A stretch of DNA of 64,000 nt from assembly GCF_001278805.1 (NCBI RefSeq), contig NZ_CP012602.1, positions 2,014,001-2,078,000 of the forward strand. Direction: 5' to 3'. Positions 28,364-36,624 of the stretch are shown here, piece after piece. The translations under genes and the position numbers were made by a program. Under the pieces are notes generated by a model. That model worked only from the letters and a program-made list of their open reading frames with translations. It was not told where the DNA came from and did no database searches. The DNA comes from Bacillus sp. FJAT-18017. GTDB lineage: Bacteria; Bacillota; Bacilli; Bacillales; Cytobacillaceae. Positions within the stretch are counted from its first letter, which is position 1. Each line of letters opens with the position of its first letter.

Positions 28364-29197
28364 ATGAAAGAACAATGGTATTTTATAGATTCGGGAAATT
28401 GTTCCCCTTCATTTAACATGGCGCTGGATGAGGCCCTTCTTGGTTGGCACAGTTCCGGCGAAATCCCCCCGGTGGTGAGGTTTTACGGATGGGATCCAGC
28501 CACACTGTCTATCGGGTATTTCCAGAAGGTTGAAAAAGAAATTAACATGGAAGCAGTCAAACAACATGGCTTAGGTTTTGTTAGAAGGCCTACAGGAGGC
28601 CGCGGTGTCCTTCATGAACATGAATTAACCTATAGTGTCATTGTCTCCGAACAACATCCAAAAATGCCTCACACGGTTACAGAAGCATATAGAGTTATCT
28701 CGGAAGGAATTCTAGAGGGCTTCCGAAATCTCGGCCTTGATGCTTATTTTGCCGTTCCAAGAACCGATGAGGAAAAAAGCGCGCTGAAAAATCCGCGATC
28801 CTCGGTTTGCTTTGATGCGCCTAGCTGGTATGAGCTTGTCGTTGAGGGACGCAAGGTTGCAGGAAGCGCCCAGACACGCCAAAAAGGTGTCATTCTCCAG
28901 CATGGTTCCATCCTATTGGATCTTGATGAGGATAAGCTTTTCAGCCTGTTCAATTATTCAAGTGAGCGGCTGAAGGAAAGAATGAAGTCTGCATTCAAAG
29001 ACAAAGCTGTCCCAATCAATGATATCAGCCCTCGCAAGATTGGAATTGACGAAGCAAAGTCGGCGTTTTTCAATGGATTTGAAAAAGGACTGGAAATTGA
29101 ACTAATTTCCTATCAGCTGACAGATGAGCAAATGGAGTATGTGAAAAAATTGGCAGCGGACGTTTATGAGAACGACGAATGGAACTTTAAACGATAA
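28364..29197 (+). CDS. lipM: LipM, octanoyl-[GcvH]:protein transferase
   Basis: Transfers octanoate from ACP to GcvH in the Bacillus lipoate synthesis relay. 277 aa. Family features: [23 protein letters not shown] block (here [13 protein letters not shown]), catalytic Cys in [12 protein letters not shown], and Lys in [14 protein letters not shown] 28364 has AGGGAG 8 nt upstream; the frame is open to 28244 without support. Its neighbourhood with gcv genes fits, because GcvH is both its acceptor and part of the glycine cleavage system. B. subtilis has mntR next; that gene is not seen here. Confidence 0.95.
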   Translation: MKEQWYFIDSGNCSPSFNMALDEALLGWHSSGEIPPVVRFYGWDPATLSIGYFQKVEKEINMEAVKQHGLGFVRRPTGGRGVLHEHELTYSVIVSEQHPKMPHTVTEAYRVISEGILEGFRNLGLDAYFAVPRTDEEKSALKNPRSSVCFDAPSWYELVVEGRKVAGSAQTRQKGVILQHGSILLDLDEDKLFSLFNYSSERLKERMKSAFKDKAVPINDISPRKIGIDEAKSAFFNGFEKGLEIELISYQLTDEQMEYVKKLAADVYENDEWNFKR

Positions 29198-29224
29198 AGA
29201 GCGGTGCTCCCGCTCTTTTCTTGA
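29197..29224 (+). terminator. terminator after lipM
   Basis: Stem AGAGCGG-TGCTC-CCGCTCT followed by TTTCTT. Confidence 0.85.
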
Positions 29225-29389
29225 TTATTGGAAAAATTCACCTGTTCTTTATAGAATTATATTGTTTTGAGGCAACCTTCGAAATTTGTCAAAATTAATG
29301 GTCTGCTGTAGAAATTCCTGCGAAATCTCTCATTTACTCTAGTTTTTATGTGATTCTATTTTTGACAAAATTTTATTCTTTTGCCTTAA

Positions 29390-29405
29390 ACACAATATAT
29401 AGTGT
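29390..29405 (+). promoter_or_regulatory. NrdR box 1 upstream of nrdJ
   Basis: ACACAATATATAGTGT, a perfect palindromic match to the NrdR consensus. NrdR represses ribonucleotide reductase genes when dATP is high. A TTGACA is at 29362-29367. The 29225-29552 region is otherwise AT-rich and shows no gene or cobalamin riboswitch that I can recognise. Confidence 0.88.
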
Positions 29406-29422
29406 TGTCGAAAAATTAATAA

Positions 29423-29438
29423 GCACTATATGTTGATT
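29423..29438 (+). promoter_or_regulatory. NrdR box 2 (degenerate)
   Basis: GCACTATATGTTGATT, centred 33 bp (about three helical turns) from box 1. Paired boxes on the same helix face are the normal NrdR arrangement. Confidence 0.6.
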
Positions 29439-29552
29439 TTGATGGTTTCACTATGATAGGTTAAGGGTATCCAAAAAACAACTAGATATCTAGCAAAACA
29501 TCACAGAGTTCGACATAAGTGGATTTGGATCAAAGGAAAAGGAGATGTGCTC

Positions 29553-30341
29553 ATGTCTGTTGCGTTAAGGAAAAAACTAAATATTGATTTTGATAGGCTT
29601 AATGAAGATATCCGATTGTTTCCTCAGGTTCATCCTGTCACACCGGATATGCACATTACACACAAAGGGGTATCCCGCCTGGTCATGCTTGACCGGTATA
29701 CATTCAAGGATACCGAAAAAATCACGTTAACCAAAGGTGATTTTGTCGTCCTGACTGTCAAGGAGGATCCTAAGTTCCCTGCCAGGGGTCTTGGCTACAT
29801 TCTCGAGATTGACTGGGAAAAAAAGATCGCCCAGGTACAGGTTGATGAGGAATTCAGGGGCGTACTGGATACACCTGAAGAAGTACAAACAGGAGTGATC
29901 ACCCGTTCCCTTGATGTGATTGAAAAGCCACTTGAGATCTTCTACGAGCAGATCGCCATGAGGAATGCAACAGGCCTTGCACAAGCGGAGAAAACCGAGG
30001 AGAAAAGGCTTGAGTGGTTCAATAAGTTCTACGAAGAGCTTGTGAACATGAACTTTATTCCAGCGGGCCGCGTACTGTATGGGGCTGGAGCAGGAACGGA
30101 TGTAACATTCTTTAACTGCTATGTCATGCCATTTGTCCAGGATTCCCGTGAAGGAATTTCCGACCACCGCAAAAAGGTAATGGAAATCATGAGTCGCGGC
30201 GGAGGGGTAGGAACAAACGGTTCAACACTTCGTCCTCGCGCTGCACTTGCGAGGGGCGTAAACGGTAAATCTTCCGGTTCGGTATCATGGCTGGATGACA
30301 TCGCCAAGCTGACGCATTTGGTTGAGCAGGGCGGGTCCCGT
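29553..30341 (+). CDS. nrdJ: nrdJ exon 1
   Basis: 263 codons: the N-terminal domain through the conserved GGGVGTNGS and ending in HLVEQGGSR. The last base is the T of CGT, which pairs as U-G with the intron guide sequence (TCCCGT with GCGGGA, six pairs). Confidence 0.92.
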
Positions 30342-33300
30342 TAAAACCATGGCGGGATTAAAATCTCGTGAATTGCTGGAACACCCTTAGAGCCTTATCA
30401 ACCACAACGTGACTGGTAACGGTGAGCGTGATGGTTCGAAAATGATAAGGATTGGGCAATCAGCAGCGAAGCATCTCTGGAAACGGAGATGAACGTCCAA
30501 CGACTATTGAAATCATCTAAAGATTCTACTCGAATATTGCCGGAAGGGATGTTAAGGATGGAATCCAAGGTGAAAGTAAACCATAAGCCACGGAGACGGG
30601 CATATGGGGCGCGAGACAAAGAGAGATTAGTTAAAACTATTATAGAACTGCATAATCAAGGATTAAGTCAGGTTGATATCGCAAAAATCATTCATGTAAG
30701 TAGAGGGACGATTTTAAGATGGAATAAAGAAATGAACTTCTTTACTCCTCGAAAGCCAGGAGAAGCGGGAAAGTTAAAATCTAGAACCTATCAATACAAT
30801 GAGAATTATTTCTCGGAAATTAGGAAACCCAATCAAGCATATTTGGTTGGATACATTCTGGGAGACGGAACTTTAATTGATAGAAAAAAATCAAAACGAT
30901 TAGTATTAAGCTTAGCCGAAAATGATAGGCAACTGCTATTTGATATAGCAGCTGAGTTGAATATGACTCCTGTAATCAAGTTTAGAAAAGCCAATAATCC
31001 AAAAGAGCAAAATAAATACTCCTTACCAGTAAACTCGACTCAAATATGTAATGATTTAATCGACTTGGGGATCAGACCCCAAAAAACTGGTTCCGAAAAA
31101 TGGATTAATTTTATGGATAAGCAATTGCAATGGGCTTTTTTAAGAGGATTTTTTGATGCAGATGGTCATATCCGAGTTTACTTCAGAAATGGTTATCTTA
31201 AAACTAGGTTAGGTTTTACTGGTTCTAGAGAAATGATGGAAGCTATATTGAGTTTTATGCAGGAAAATGGAATTGGTAATAATGTGAAATCCATCATTCC
31301 CAAACAAGGCTGTTATGACCTCTACTTCTCAAGTTTGAACGATGTGCGGTTAATCTATGAAAGCCTCTATAATAGTGGAACTTTAAAACTTAATCGAAAA
31401 TATTATAAATTTCTCTCTTTGATGATATAGTCTGGTCTCATATGAAAGTATGAGAGCCTGGCAGAAATGACCAGGCCCGCTTAAAAAGCGGTAACAAATA
31501 AGCGTGGAGCACAGATGATAATGTTGGCGGATTAACAGATGCACTAGTCCGCGTCGTTCAGAAAATGAGCGACCAGAAAATCGGGTGAATTGCGGGGAAA
31601 TCCTTAGAGGCTGGCAAGCTACAACGTGACTGGAAACGGTGAGCGTGAATGCTATAAAAATTGCCATGCATTGGACAATCTGCAGCCAAGCGTCATTGGG
31701 CAAAGGTAATGGCGAAGGTTAAACGACTAGAGAGTGAGTCCCAACAATAAACTCTCATAAGCGCCCGGCCCCTAACAGATAAAGCTGAGGGTGATGATAT
31801 AGTCTAGTCCGGCTGCCATTGCAGCGAAATATTCCGAAAGGAACGGTATATACGTGGCATCCCGATATTATCGAATTCATCATTTCAAAAATGCAGAACC
31901 CTCGTATTCTCAGGTTCCTAATCGAAAATACAACCGATGAATGGATCCAGAAGCAGGCGAAGAACAAACTGAAGTTCACACCGCTTACCTTGCAGGAACA
32001 GGCGATGTACCAGGGAATTATCAATTATAAGCATATCCCGGGCCTTGGAGGATTCAGTGAAGAAATCATAGCAGATGCTGAAGAAAAACTAGAAACTGGC
32101 GGTACATATACCGTCCACAATTCTGAATTTCTGACAGGAGCCAATATTTCCGTCACTCTTACAAAAGAGTTTATGGAAGCTGTTGAAAACGACGGGGAGT
32201 ATGAACTCCGTTTCCCTGCCACTGAAACCTATGACGAAGAAACTATGAAGATTTACAACGAAGAATGGCATAAAGTCGGCGATGTCCGCGAGTGGGAAAA
32301 GATGGGCTATAAAGTCCGTACTTACAGAAAGATTAAAGCAAAAGAGCTTTGGAATTTGATTAACATATGCGCCACTTACTCGGCCGAGCCAGGAATCTTC
32401 TTTATTGATAACGCAAATGACATGACGAACGCCCAAGCATATGGGCAAAAAGTAGTTGCAACCAACCCGTGTGGTGAGCAGCCGCTCGCACCATATTCCG
32501 TATGCAACTTAGCTGCAGTTAACCTTGCAGCAATGGCGGACAAGGAAAACAAAACAGTCAATTTTGAAAAGCTTAAAAAGACAGTTGCTACAGGAGTAAG
32601 AATGCAGGATAACGTTATCGATTCAACACCTTACTTCCTGGAAGAGAACAAAAAGCAGGCGCTTGGCGAACGCCGTGTCGGCCTTGGAGTAATGGGACTG
32701 CACGACTTGCTGATCTACTGCGAAACCGAGTACGGTTCTGAAGAAGGAAACAAGCTAGTTGATAAGGTGTTTGAAACAATTGCCGTCACTGCATATGAAA
32801 CGTCCATTGAACTTGCCAAGGAAAAGGGAAGCTTCCCATTCCTAGTGGGTGAAACTGACGAAGAAACAAATCGTTTAAGGAAAGCTTTCACTGAAACTGG
32901 ATTTATGAAGAAAATGCCTGAAAATGTAAGAACAGCGATTCTTGAAAATGGAATTCGAAATTCTCACTTACTGACTGTTGCACCGACGGGTAAACTCATT
33001 GCCCCCTGCGATCGTAAGGCCGCAGCGTAAACTTGGCTATATGCGGGAAACTCTGGAGTATCTCTTGCTACCGAGGCCTTACCAGCCTGAAACAATGGTA
33101 AAAATGCAAGAGTGTAGGCTTGAATGCCTGCCAGACAATCCGCAGGGAAGTCGTGGCTGACCCCTCAACGACTATACGCCGAGCAACCAAATAGTTTAAA
33201 ATTGGTTGAAGATAGAGTCTGACCCATATTGGCGACATATGGAGCGGGTACTAATAATCCCGCCCTCTACAATGTAGAGAGTAACAAACGTGAGTACCGG

Positions 33301-33895
33301 TACAATGGTCGGAGTTTCCACTGGATTAGAGCCTTACTTCTCGTTCTCGTACTTCCGAAGCGGAAGGCTCGGGAAGTTCATTGAAGTGAAAGCAGATATC
33401 GTTGCTGAGTATTTGGAAAAGCATCCTGAAGCAGATCCGGACAACCTTCCAGGCTTCTTCGTGGCTGCGATGGATCTTGCACCGGAAGCCCATGCAGATG
33501 TTCAGTGTGTTATTCAGCGCTGGATTGACAGCTCAATATCCAAGACGGTTAATGCGCCGAAAGGATACAGTGTAGAGCAGGTCGAAAAAGTGTACGAGCG
33601 CCTTTACAAGGGTGGTGCCAAGGGCGGGACGGTCTATGTTGATGGTTCTCGTGATTCCCAGGTATTGACCCTGAAAGCAGAAGAAAATAAAGTAGATGAC
33701 ACTCTTGAGGGAAAACCAAAGCAAAAGCAGCATGTTGTCCTTGTTGATACAATCAGCGACCTCCGTTCGACAGATGTCACGATCGGTTCTGAAATCGGCA
33801 ACACATGTCCTGTTTGCCGCAAAGGAAAGGTTAAGGAAATAGGCGGCTGCAATACGTGTACAAACTGTAATGCGCAATTAAAGTGTGGTCTATAA
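29553..33895 (+). CDS. nrdJ: NrdJ, adenosylcobalamin-dependent ribonucleotide reductase (four exons split by three group I introns)
   Basis: Class II enzyme reducing ribonucleotides with a B12-derived radical, without oxygen dependence. Joining 29553-30341, 31503-31532, 31855-32991 and 33293-33895 gives 852 codons with no frameshift, the normal size for NrdJ. Landmarks: FFNCYVMPF in exon 1, the radical-site NPCGEQ in exon 3, the TVAPTG|STGTMVG phosphate loop across exons 3-4, and the C-terminal CPVCRKG...CNTCTNC cysteine region. Each intron falls between complete codons in a conserved segment. ATG 29553 follows AAAAGGAGATG. Without splicing all proteins would be truncated, the first at the TAA that begins intron 1. 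Confidence 0.93.
30342..31502 (+). ncRNA. group I intron 1 in nrdJ (1161 nt, with endonuclease gene)
   Basis: Begins TAAAACCATGGCGGG and ends ...ACAAATAAG before exon 2. The guide GCGGGA (30353-30358) pairs with the exon end TCCCGT to form P1. Core elements are in order: P-like AATTGCTGGA (30371-30380), Q-like GGGCAATCAGCAGCGAAGC (about 30454-30472), R-like GTCCAACGACTATTG (30495-30509) and S-like GATGATATAGTCTGG (31421-31435). The endonuclease gene lies between R and S, that is in the P8 loop. A terminal G precedes exon 2. Catalysis is predicted, not shown. Confidence 0.9.
30558..31430 (+). CDS. LAGLIDADG homing endonuclease encoded in intron 1
   Basis: 290 aa from ATG 30558, which has GGAAGGG 9 nt upstream; the frame is open to 30489. 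Residues 36-57 form a helix-turn-helix (LSQVDIAKIIHVSRGTILRWN). Two LAGLIDADG helices follow: AYLVGYILGDGT near residue 100 and WAFLRGFFDADGH near residue 198, each with the catalytic acidic residue. A two-motif protein acts as a monomer. It would cut an intronless nrdJ at the GGSR-RGAQ codons and spread the intron. It is more AT-rich than the exons, fitting a mobile gene. The reading frame is intact. Confidence 0.92.
   Translation: MESKVKVNHKPRRRAYGARDKERLVKTIIELHNQGLSQVDIAKIIHVSRGTILRWNKEMNFFTPRKPGEAGKLKSRTYQYNENYFSEIRKPNQAYLVGYILGDGTLIDRKKSKRLVLSLAENDRQLLFDIAAELNMTPVIKFRKANNPKEQNKYSLPVNSTQICNDLIDLGIRPQKTGSEKWINFMDKQLQWAFLRGFFDADGHIRVYFRNGYLKTRLGFTGSREMMEAILSFMQENGIGNNVKSIIPKQGCYDLYFSSLNDVRLIYESLYNSGTLKLNRKYYKFLSLMI
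31503..31532 (+). CDS. nrdJ: nrdJ exon 2 (30-nt micro-exon)
   Basis: Ten codons encoding RGAQMIMLAD, exactly the residues missing between GGSR (exon 1) and WHPDIIEF (exon 3) in NrdJ proteins. The final GCGGAT pairs with GTCCGC of intron 2. Confidence 0.9.
31533..31854 (+). ncRNA. group I intron 2 in nrdJ (322 nt)
   Basis: Begins TAACAGATGCACTAG and ends GGTATATACG. P1 is GCGGAT with GTCCGC (31548-31553), six pairs with U-G at the splice site. Core: GAATTGCGGGGAAATCC (31587-31603), GGACAATCTGCAGCCAAGC (31673-31691), GGTTAAACGACTAGAG (31717-31732) and GATGATATAGTCTAGTCC (31793-31810). It shares ACAACGTGACTGG and AACGGTGAGCGTGA with intron 1, so the two are related; this one has no open reading frame. 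Confidence 0.9.
31855..32991 (+). CDS. nrdJ: nrdJ exon 3
   Basis: 379 codons from TGG (W of WHPDIIEF) to GGT of VAPTG. Contains TGANIS, the catalytic NPCGEQPLAPYSVCNL block and RRVGLGVMGLHDLL, the core of the alpha/beta barrel. Confidence 0.93.
32992..33292 (+). ncRNA. group I intron 3 in nrdJ (301 nt)
   Basis: Begins AAACTCATTGCCCCC and ends ACAAACGTG. Core: ATATGCGGGAAACTC (about 33038-33053), GACAATCCGCAGGGAAG (33134-33150), CCTCAACGACTATACGCC (33163-33180) and GAAGATAGAGTCTGACC (33208-33224). P1 is shorter than in the other two (GGGT with GCCC, four pairs). It lacks the blocks shared by introns 1 and 2, so it probably arrived separately. No reading frame. Confidence 0.87.
33293..33895 (+). 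CDS. nrdJ: nrdJ exon 4
   Basis: 200 codons plus stop, from STGTMVGVSTGLEP to the Cys-rich C-terminus (CPVCRKGKVKEIGGCNTCTNCNAQLKC). The GTG at 33290 could be mistaken for a start, but it straddles the intron end. Confidence 0.92.
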   Translation, partial: STGTMVGVSTGLEPYFSFSYFRSGRLGKFIEVKADIVAEYLEKHPEADPDNLPGFFVAAMDLAPEAHADVQCVIQRWIDSSISKTVNAPKGYSVEQVEKVYERLYKGGAKGGTVYVDGSRDSQVLTLKAEENKVDDTLEGKPKQKQHVVLVDTISDLRSTDVTIGSEIGNTCPVCRKGKVKEIGGCNTCTNCNAQLKCGL

Positions 33896-33900
33896 GTAAG

Positions 33901-33936
33901 AAAAAAGGGATGGAAATATTTTTCCGTCCCTTTTTC
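33901..33936 (+). terminator. terminator after nrdJ
   Basis: Stem AAAAAGGGATGGAAA / TTTCCGTCCCTTTTT with an ATATT loop. Confidence 0.87.
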
Positions 33937-33965
33937 TGTTCAATATCCCTTTTTTGCTGATACTA
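33937..33965 (+). promoter_or_regulatory. possible SigG promoter of splB
   Basis: GATACTA at 33959-33965 resembles the SigG -10 (CATACTA); a weak -35 TGTTCA lies 16 nt upstream. splB is SigG-controlled in B. subtilis, which is the main reason to consider it. Confidence 0.35.
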
Positions 33966-34001
33966 CTAGCAAGACTTTTTGCAAAAAAGAGGGATGAACT
34001 T

Positions 34002-35027
34002 ATGAAGCCATTTATGCCGCAATTGGTTTATATTGAGCCACAGGCTCTTGAATACCCGCTCGGCCGAGAACTGAAGGAAAAGTTTGAAAGCATGGGACTT
34101 GAAATCAGGGAGACCACATCACATAACCAGGTTAGGAACATCCCGGGTGAAAACGAACTCCAGAAGTACCGGAACGCCAAATCGACATTGGTGGTCGGTG
34201 TACGCCGGACACTGAAATTCGACACATCCAAGCCATCAGCGGAGTACGCAATTCCGCTTGCAACTGGATGCATGGGCCATTGCCACTACTGCTATCTTCA
34301 AACCACATTAGGGAGCAAGCCGTATATCAGGACGTATGTGAATCTTGATGAAATATTTGAACAGGCACAGAAATATATGGACGAACGAGCTCCAGAGATT
34401 ACACGATTTGAGGCAGCGTGTACATCTGATATCGTCGGCATCGACCATCTTACCCATTCGTTAAAAAGAGCGATTGAGTTCATTGGGCAGTCGGAGTTTG
34501 GCCAATTAAGGTTCGTGACGAAGTATCAGCATGTCGATCATCTATTGGATGCAAAGCACAACGGAAAAACGAGGTTCAGATTCAGTGTGAATTCCCGTTA
34601 TGTGATTAAAAATTTTGAGCCTGGGACTTCCTCCTTTGATGAAAGACTGGAAGCAGCTCGCAAGGTTGCGGGAGCTGGGTATCCGCTGGGCTTCATTGTT
34701 GCGCCAATTTACATGCATGAGAACTGGGAAGAGGGCTACCATGAATTATTCGAAAGATTGAAGGTGTCGCTTGATGGGGTCGAAATCAAAGATCTATCAT
34801 TTGAGATGATTCAGCATCGTTACACCAAGCCAGCTAAGAATGTAATCATGAAACGATATCCTAAAACCAAGCTTGAAATGAATGAAGAAAAACGCAAGTA
34901 TAAATGGGGCAGGTACGGGATCGGTAAATATGTTTATCCAACCGAGGAAGCAGCACGACTTGAGTCCACCATTCGAGGATATATTGGCGAATACTTCCCA
35001 AATGCTGAAATACAGTATTTCACATAA
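34002..35027 (+). CDS. splB: spore photoproduct lyase
   Basis: Radical SAM enzyme that reverts the UV-induced thymine dimer of spores during germination. 341 aa. The 4Fe-4S site is ATGCMGHCHYCYLQ (Cys-x3-Cys-x2-Cys) near residue 91. The H-donor Cys lies in EAACTSDIVGIDH near residue 140. The ATG at 34002 has AGAGGG 8 nt upstream; the frame is open to 33954 inside a weak context. Its presence confirms an endospore former. Confidence 0.95.
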   Translation: MKPFMPQLVYIEPQALEYPLGRELKEKFESMGLEIRETTSHNQVRNIPGENELQKYRNAKSTLVVGVRRTLKFDTSKPSAEYAIPLATGCMGHCHYCYLQTTLGSKPYIRTYVNLDEIFEQAQKYMDERAPEITRFEAACTSDIVGIDHLTHSLKRAIEFIGQSEFGQLRFVTKYQHVDHLLDAKHNGKTRFRFSVNSRYVIKNFEPGTSSFDERLEAARKVAGAGYPLGFIVAPIYMHENWEEGYHELFERLKVSLDGVEIKDLSFEMIQHRYTKPAKNVIMKRYPKTKLEMNEEKRKYKWGRYGIGKYVYPTEEAARLESTIRGYIGEYFPNAEIQYFT

Positions 35028-35124
35028 GATGGTTTAATTTAAATTTTCAATTTGTCCACCGTACTATTTTGCAGTAAAGCCGCTTAAAGATGTAGGAGTG
35101 AATACATCGATGGGAGTGGCTTCC

Positions 35125-36009
35125 ATGCTGATAGACGGTGTTTTTTCCGGTGGGGGAATAAAAGGCTTCGCTCTAATCGGTGCATATGAGGCCGTTGAAA
35201 GGCGGGGCTTCAGGTTTTGCCGGGTGGCGGGGACAAGTGCTGGGTCCATTGTTGCAAGCCTTGTCGCAGCGGGGTATACAAGCGCTGAAATGCGTGGCCT
35301 CCTTGATGAATTGAATTTGGAAAAGCTGCTTGATTCACGCAAATTGCTATTACCTTCTCCTTTAACAAAATGGCTGCTTCTTTATTGGAAAATGGGATTG
35401 TATAAAGGGGACGCACTGGAAGCCTGGATTGCTGAAAAACTCGCTTTAAAAGGATTAAGAACCTTTGGGGACCTGCCACCTGAAACATTAAGGATCGTTG
35501 CCTCTGACCTATCAAATGGGAGGATGGTTATTCTGCCGGATGACCTTCCAAAATACGGTCTCTCACCTGCTTCTTTTTCGATAGCCAAGGCTGTCAGGAT
35601 GAGCTGCAGCATTCCCTACTTTTTTGAGCCTGTTAAGCTAACGGATGCCAGCGGGACTAACATCCTGGTGGACGGCGGTGTCCTGAGCAATTTCCCAATG
35701 TGGCTGTTTGATCGGGAGAATGTGAAGAAAGTAAGGCCGGTTCTGGGCATTAAGCTAAGCCACGATCCAGAAAATCATCCTAAGCACAAAATAAAAAATG
35801 CCATCCAATTGTTTGAGGCGCTTTTTGAAACAATGAAGGACGCCCATGATGCGAGATACATTGCCCGTAAGCATGCCAGGAATATTATCTTTATCCCCAC
35901 ATCCGGTGTTTTGGCGACAGAATTTGAATTGACAGAGGAGAAAAAGGACCTGTTGATAAAACATGGCAGGGATTGTGCTGAATTCTTTTTCCGGAAGTGG
36001 AGTTATTGA
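35125..36009 (+). CDS. yqhO: patatin-like phospholipase (YqhO)
   Basis: 294 aa. The oxyanion glycine motif is FSGGGIKG near residue 6, the nucleophile elbow GTSAGS near residue 40, and the dyad Asp in VDGGVLSNFP near residue 184. These are the complete patatin catalytic features, so an acyl hydrolase is likely; substrate unknown. Three starts are open; ATG 35125 matches the B. subtilis start (M-x-IDGVFSGGG) and has GGAG 8 nt upstream. Confidence 0.9.
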   Translation: MLIDGVFSGGGIKGFALIGAYEAVERRGFRFCRVAGTSAGSIVASLVAAGYTSAEMRGLLDELNLEKLLDSRKLLLPSPLTKWLLLYWKMGLYKGDALEAWIAEKLALKGLRTFGDLPPETLRIVASDLSNGRMVILPDDLPKYGLSPASFSIAKAVRMSCSIPYFFEPVKLTDASGTNILVDGGVLSNFPMWLFDRENVKKVRPVLGIKLSHDPENHPKHKIKNAIQLFEALFETMKDAHDARYIARKHARNIIFIPTSGVLATEFELTEEKKDLLIKHGRDCAEFFFRKWSY

Positions 36010-36133
36010 CAAAGAAAAGCGCAAGTGCCTTTGTGAAAGGCAGGAACGCCTCACGACGGGCAAAAAGCTGCCTGTCTCTGCGATGTTAAATCACGGATGC
36101 TTTCCTTTGTGCTCAGCGTTGGAGCTAGACAGA
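36010..36133 (-). repeat. family A-like repeat in inverted orientation
   Basis: Read on the minus strand it starts TCTAGCTCCAACGCTGAGCA and ends GGCACTTGCGCTTTTC, the same ends as the family A repeats, with a different interior. It fills the space after yqhO. Confidence 0.5.
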
Positions 36134-36166
36134 TCTCATAATAGAAAATACTTTTTTATTATAAAC

Positions 36167-36208
36167 AAAAGACCGGATTTCCTTTAAAAGGAGGCCCGGT
36201 CTTTTTTC
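36167..36208. terminator. bidirectional terminator between yqhO and yqhP
   Basis: AAAAGACCGG pairs with CCGGTCTTTT, with an inner CCTTT/AAAGG helix. The yqhP stop codon lies inside the hairpin. Confidence 0.87.
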
Positions 36209-36558
36209 TTTCCTTTTTTTCCTTCAATAACTGTTAAATGTGCCTGTGCTTTCTTCTTTGGTCTTTTTAAAGATGCAAGCGTTCCGTGGAAAGAGTTCTT
36301 TCCCTGTTGTTGAGTGTTCTTATTTCCGTTTCGTTTCTTTGATTTTCTGGCAGCTTTGAGGAAAGCCCGTTGCTCTTTTTTGGCAGGATTGGCTGCGGTG
36401 ATACGGCGGTAAATATAGTAAATCACCAAACCGATCAGGACGGCAATCGCGATATTTTGTATGAAAGCGGCAGGATCTTTAAAAAAGGTCCCAAACAAGC
36501 CGATGACCGCGAAAAAGATAAGAGCACCTATAAAGAAACCGGATTTTCTTTTATTCAA
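36184..36558 (-). CDS. yqhP: YqhP, SA1362-type membrane protein
   Basis: 124 aa. Two hydrophobic segments (GFFIGALIFFAVIGLFGTFF and IQNIAIAVLIGLVIYYIY) are followed by a very basic, Lys/Arg/Asn-rich cytoplasmic tail. A TTG at 36558 follows GGGAGGTGG and gives MNKRKSGFF; longer versions start before the ribosome site. Function unknown. Confidence 0.82.
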   Translation of the reverse strand: MNKRKSGFFIGALIFFAVIGLFGTFFKDPAAFIQNIAIAVLIGLVIYYIYRRITAANPAKKEQRAFLKAARKSKKRNGNKNTQQQGKNSFHGTLASLKRPKKKAQAHLTVIEGKKGKKKDRASF

Positions 36559-36624
36559 GATAGCCACCTCCCTAAGAGCATCATAAGCAAATTTCCTCAT
36601 TTTTAAACTTGCTTTACACTTTTT

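Noticed and set aside
29225-29552. Cobalamin riboswitch before nrdJ
   Set aside because: No B12-box-like conserved block was seen; NrdR boxes account for the conserved sequence.
29553-33895. nrdJ as a pseudogene or as an intein-bearing gene
   Set aside because: The interruptions contain stop codons and group I core motifs, the flanking exons join without frameshift, and no intein splicing residues are present. Introns explain everything.
33290-33895. Independent gene starting at GTG 33290
   Set aside because: The GTG spans the intron 3 end, has no ribosome site, and the protein is plainly the C-terminal part of NrdJ.
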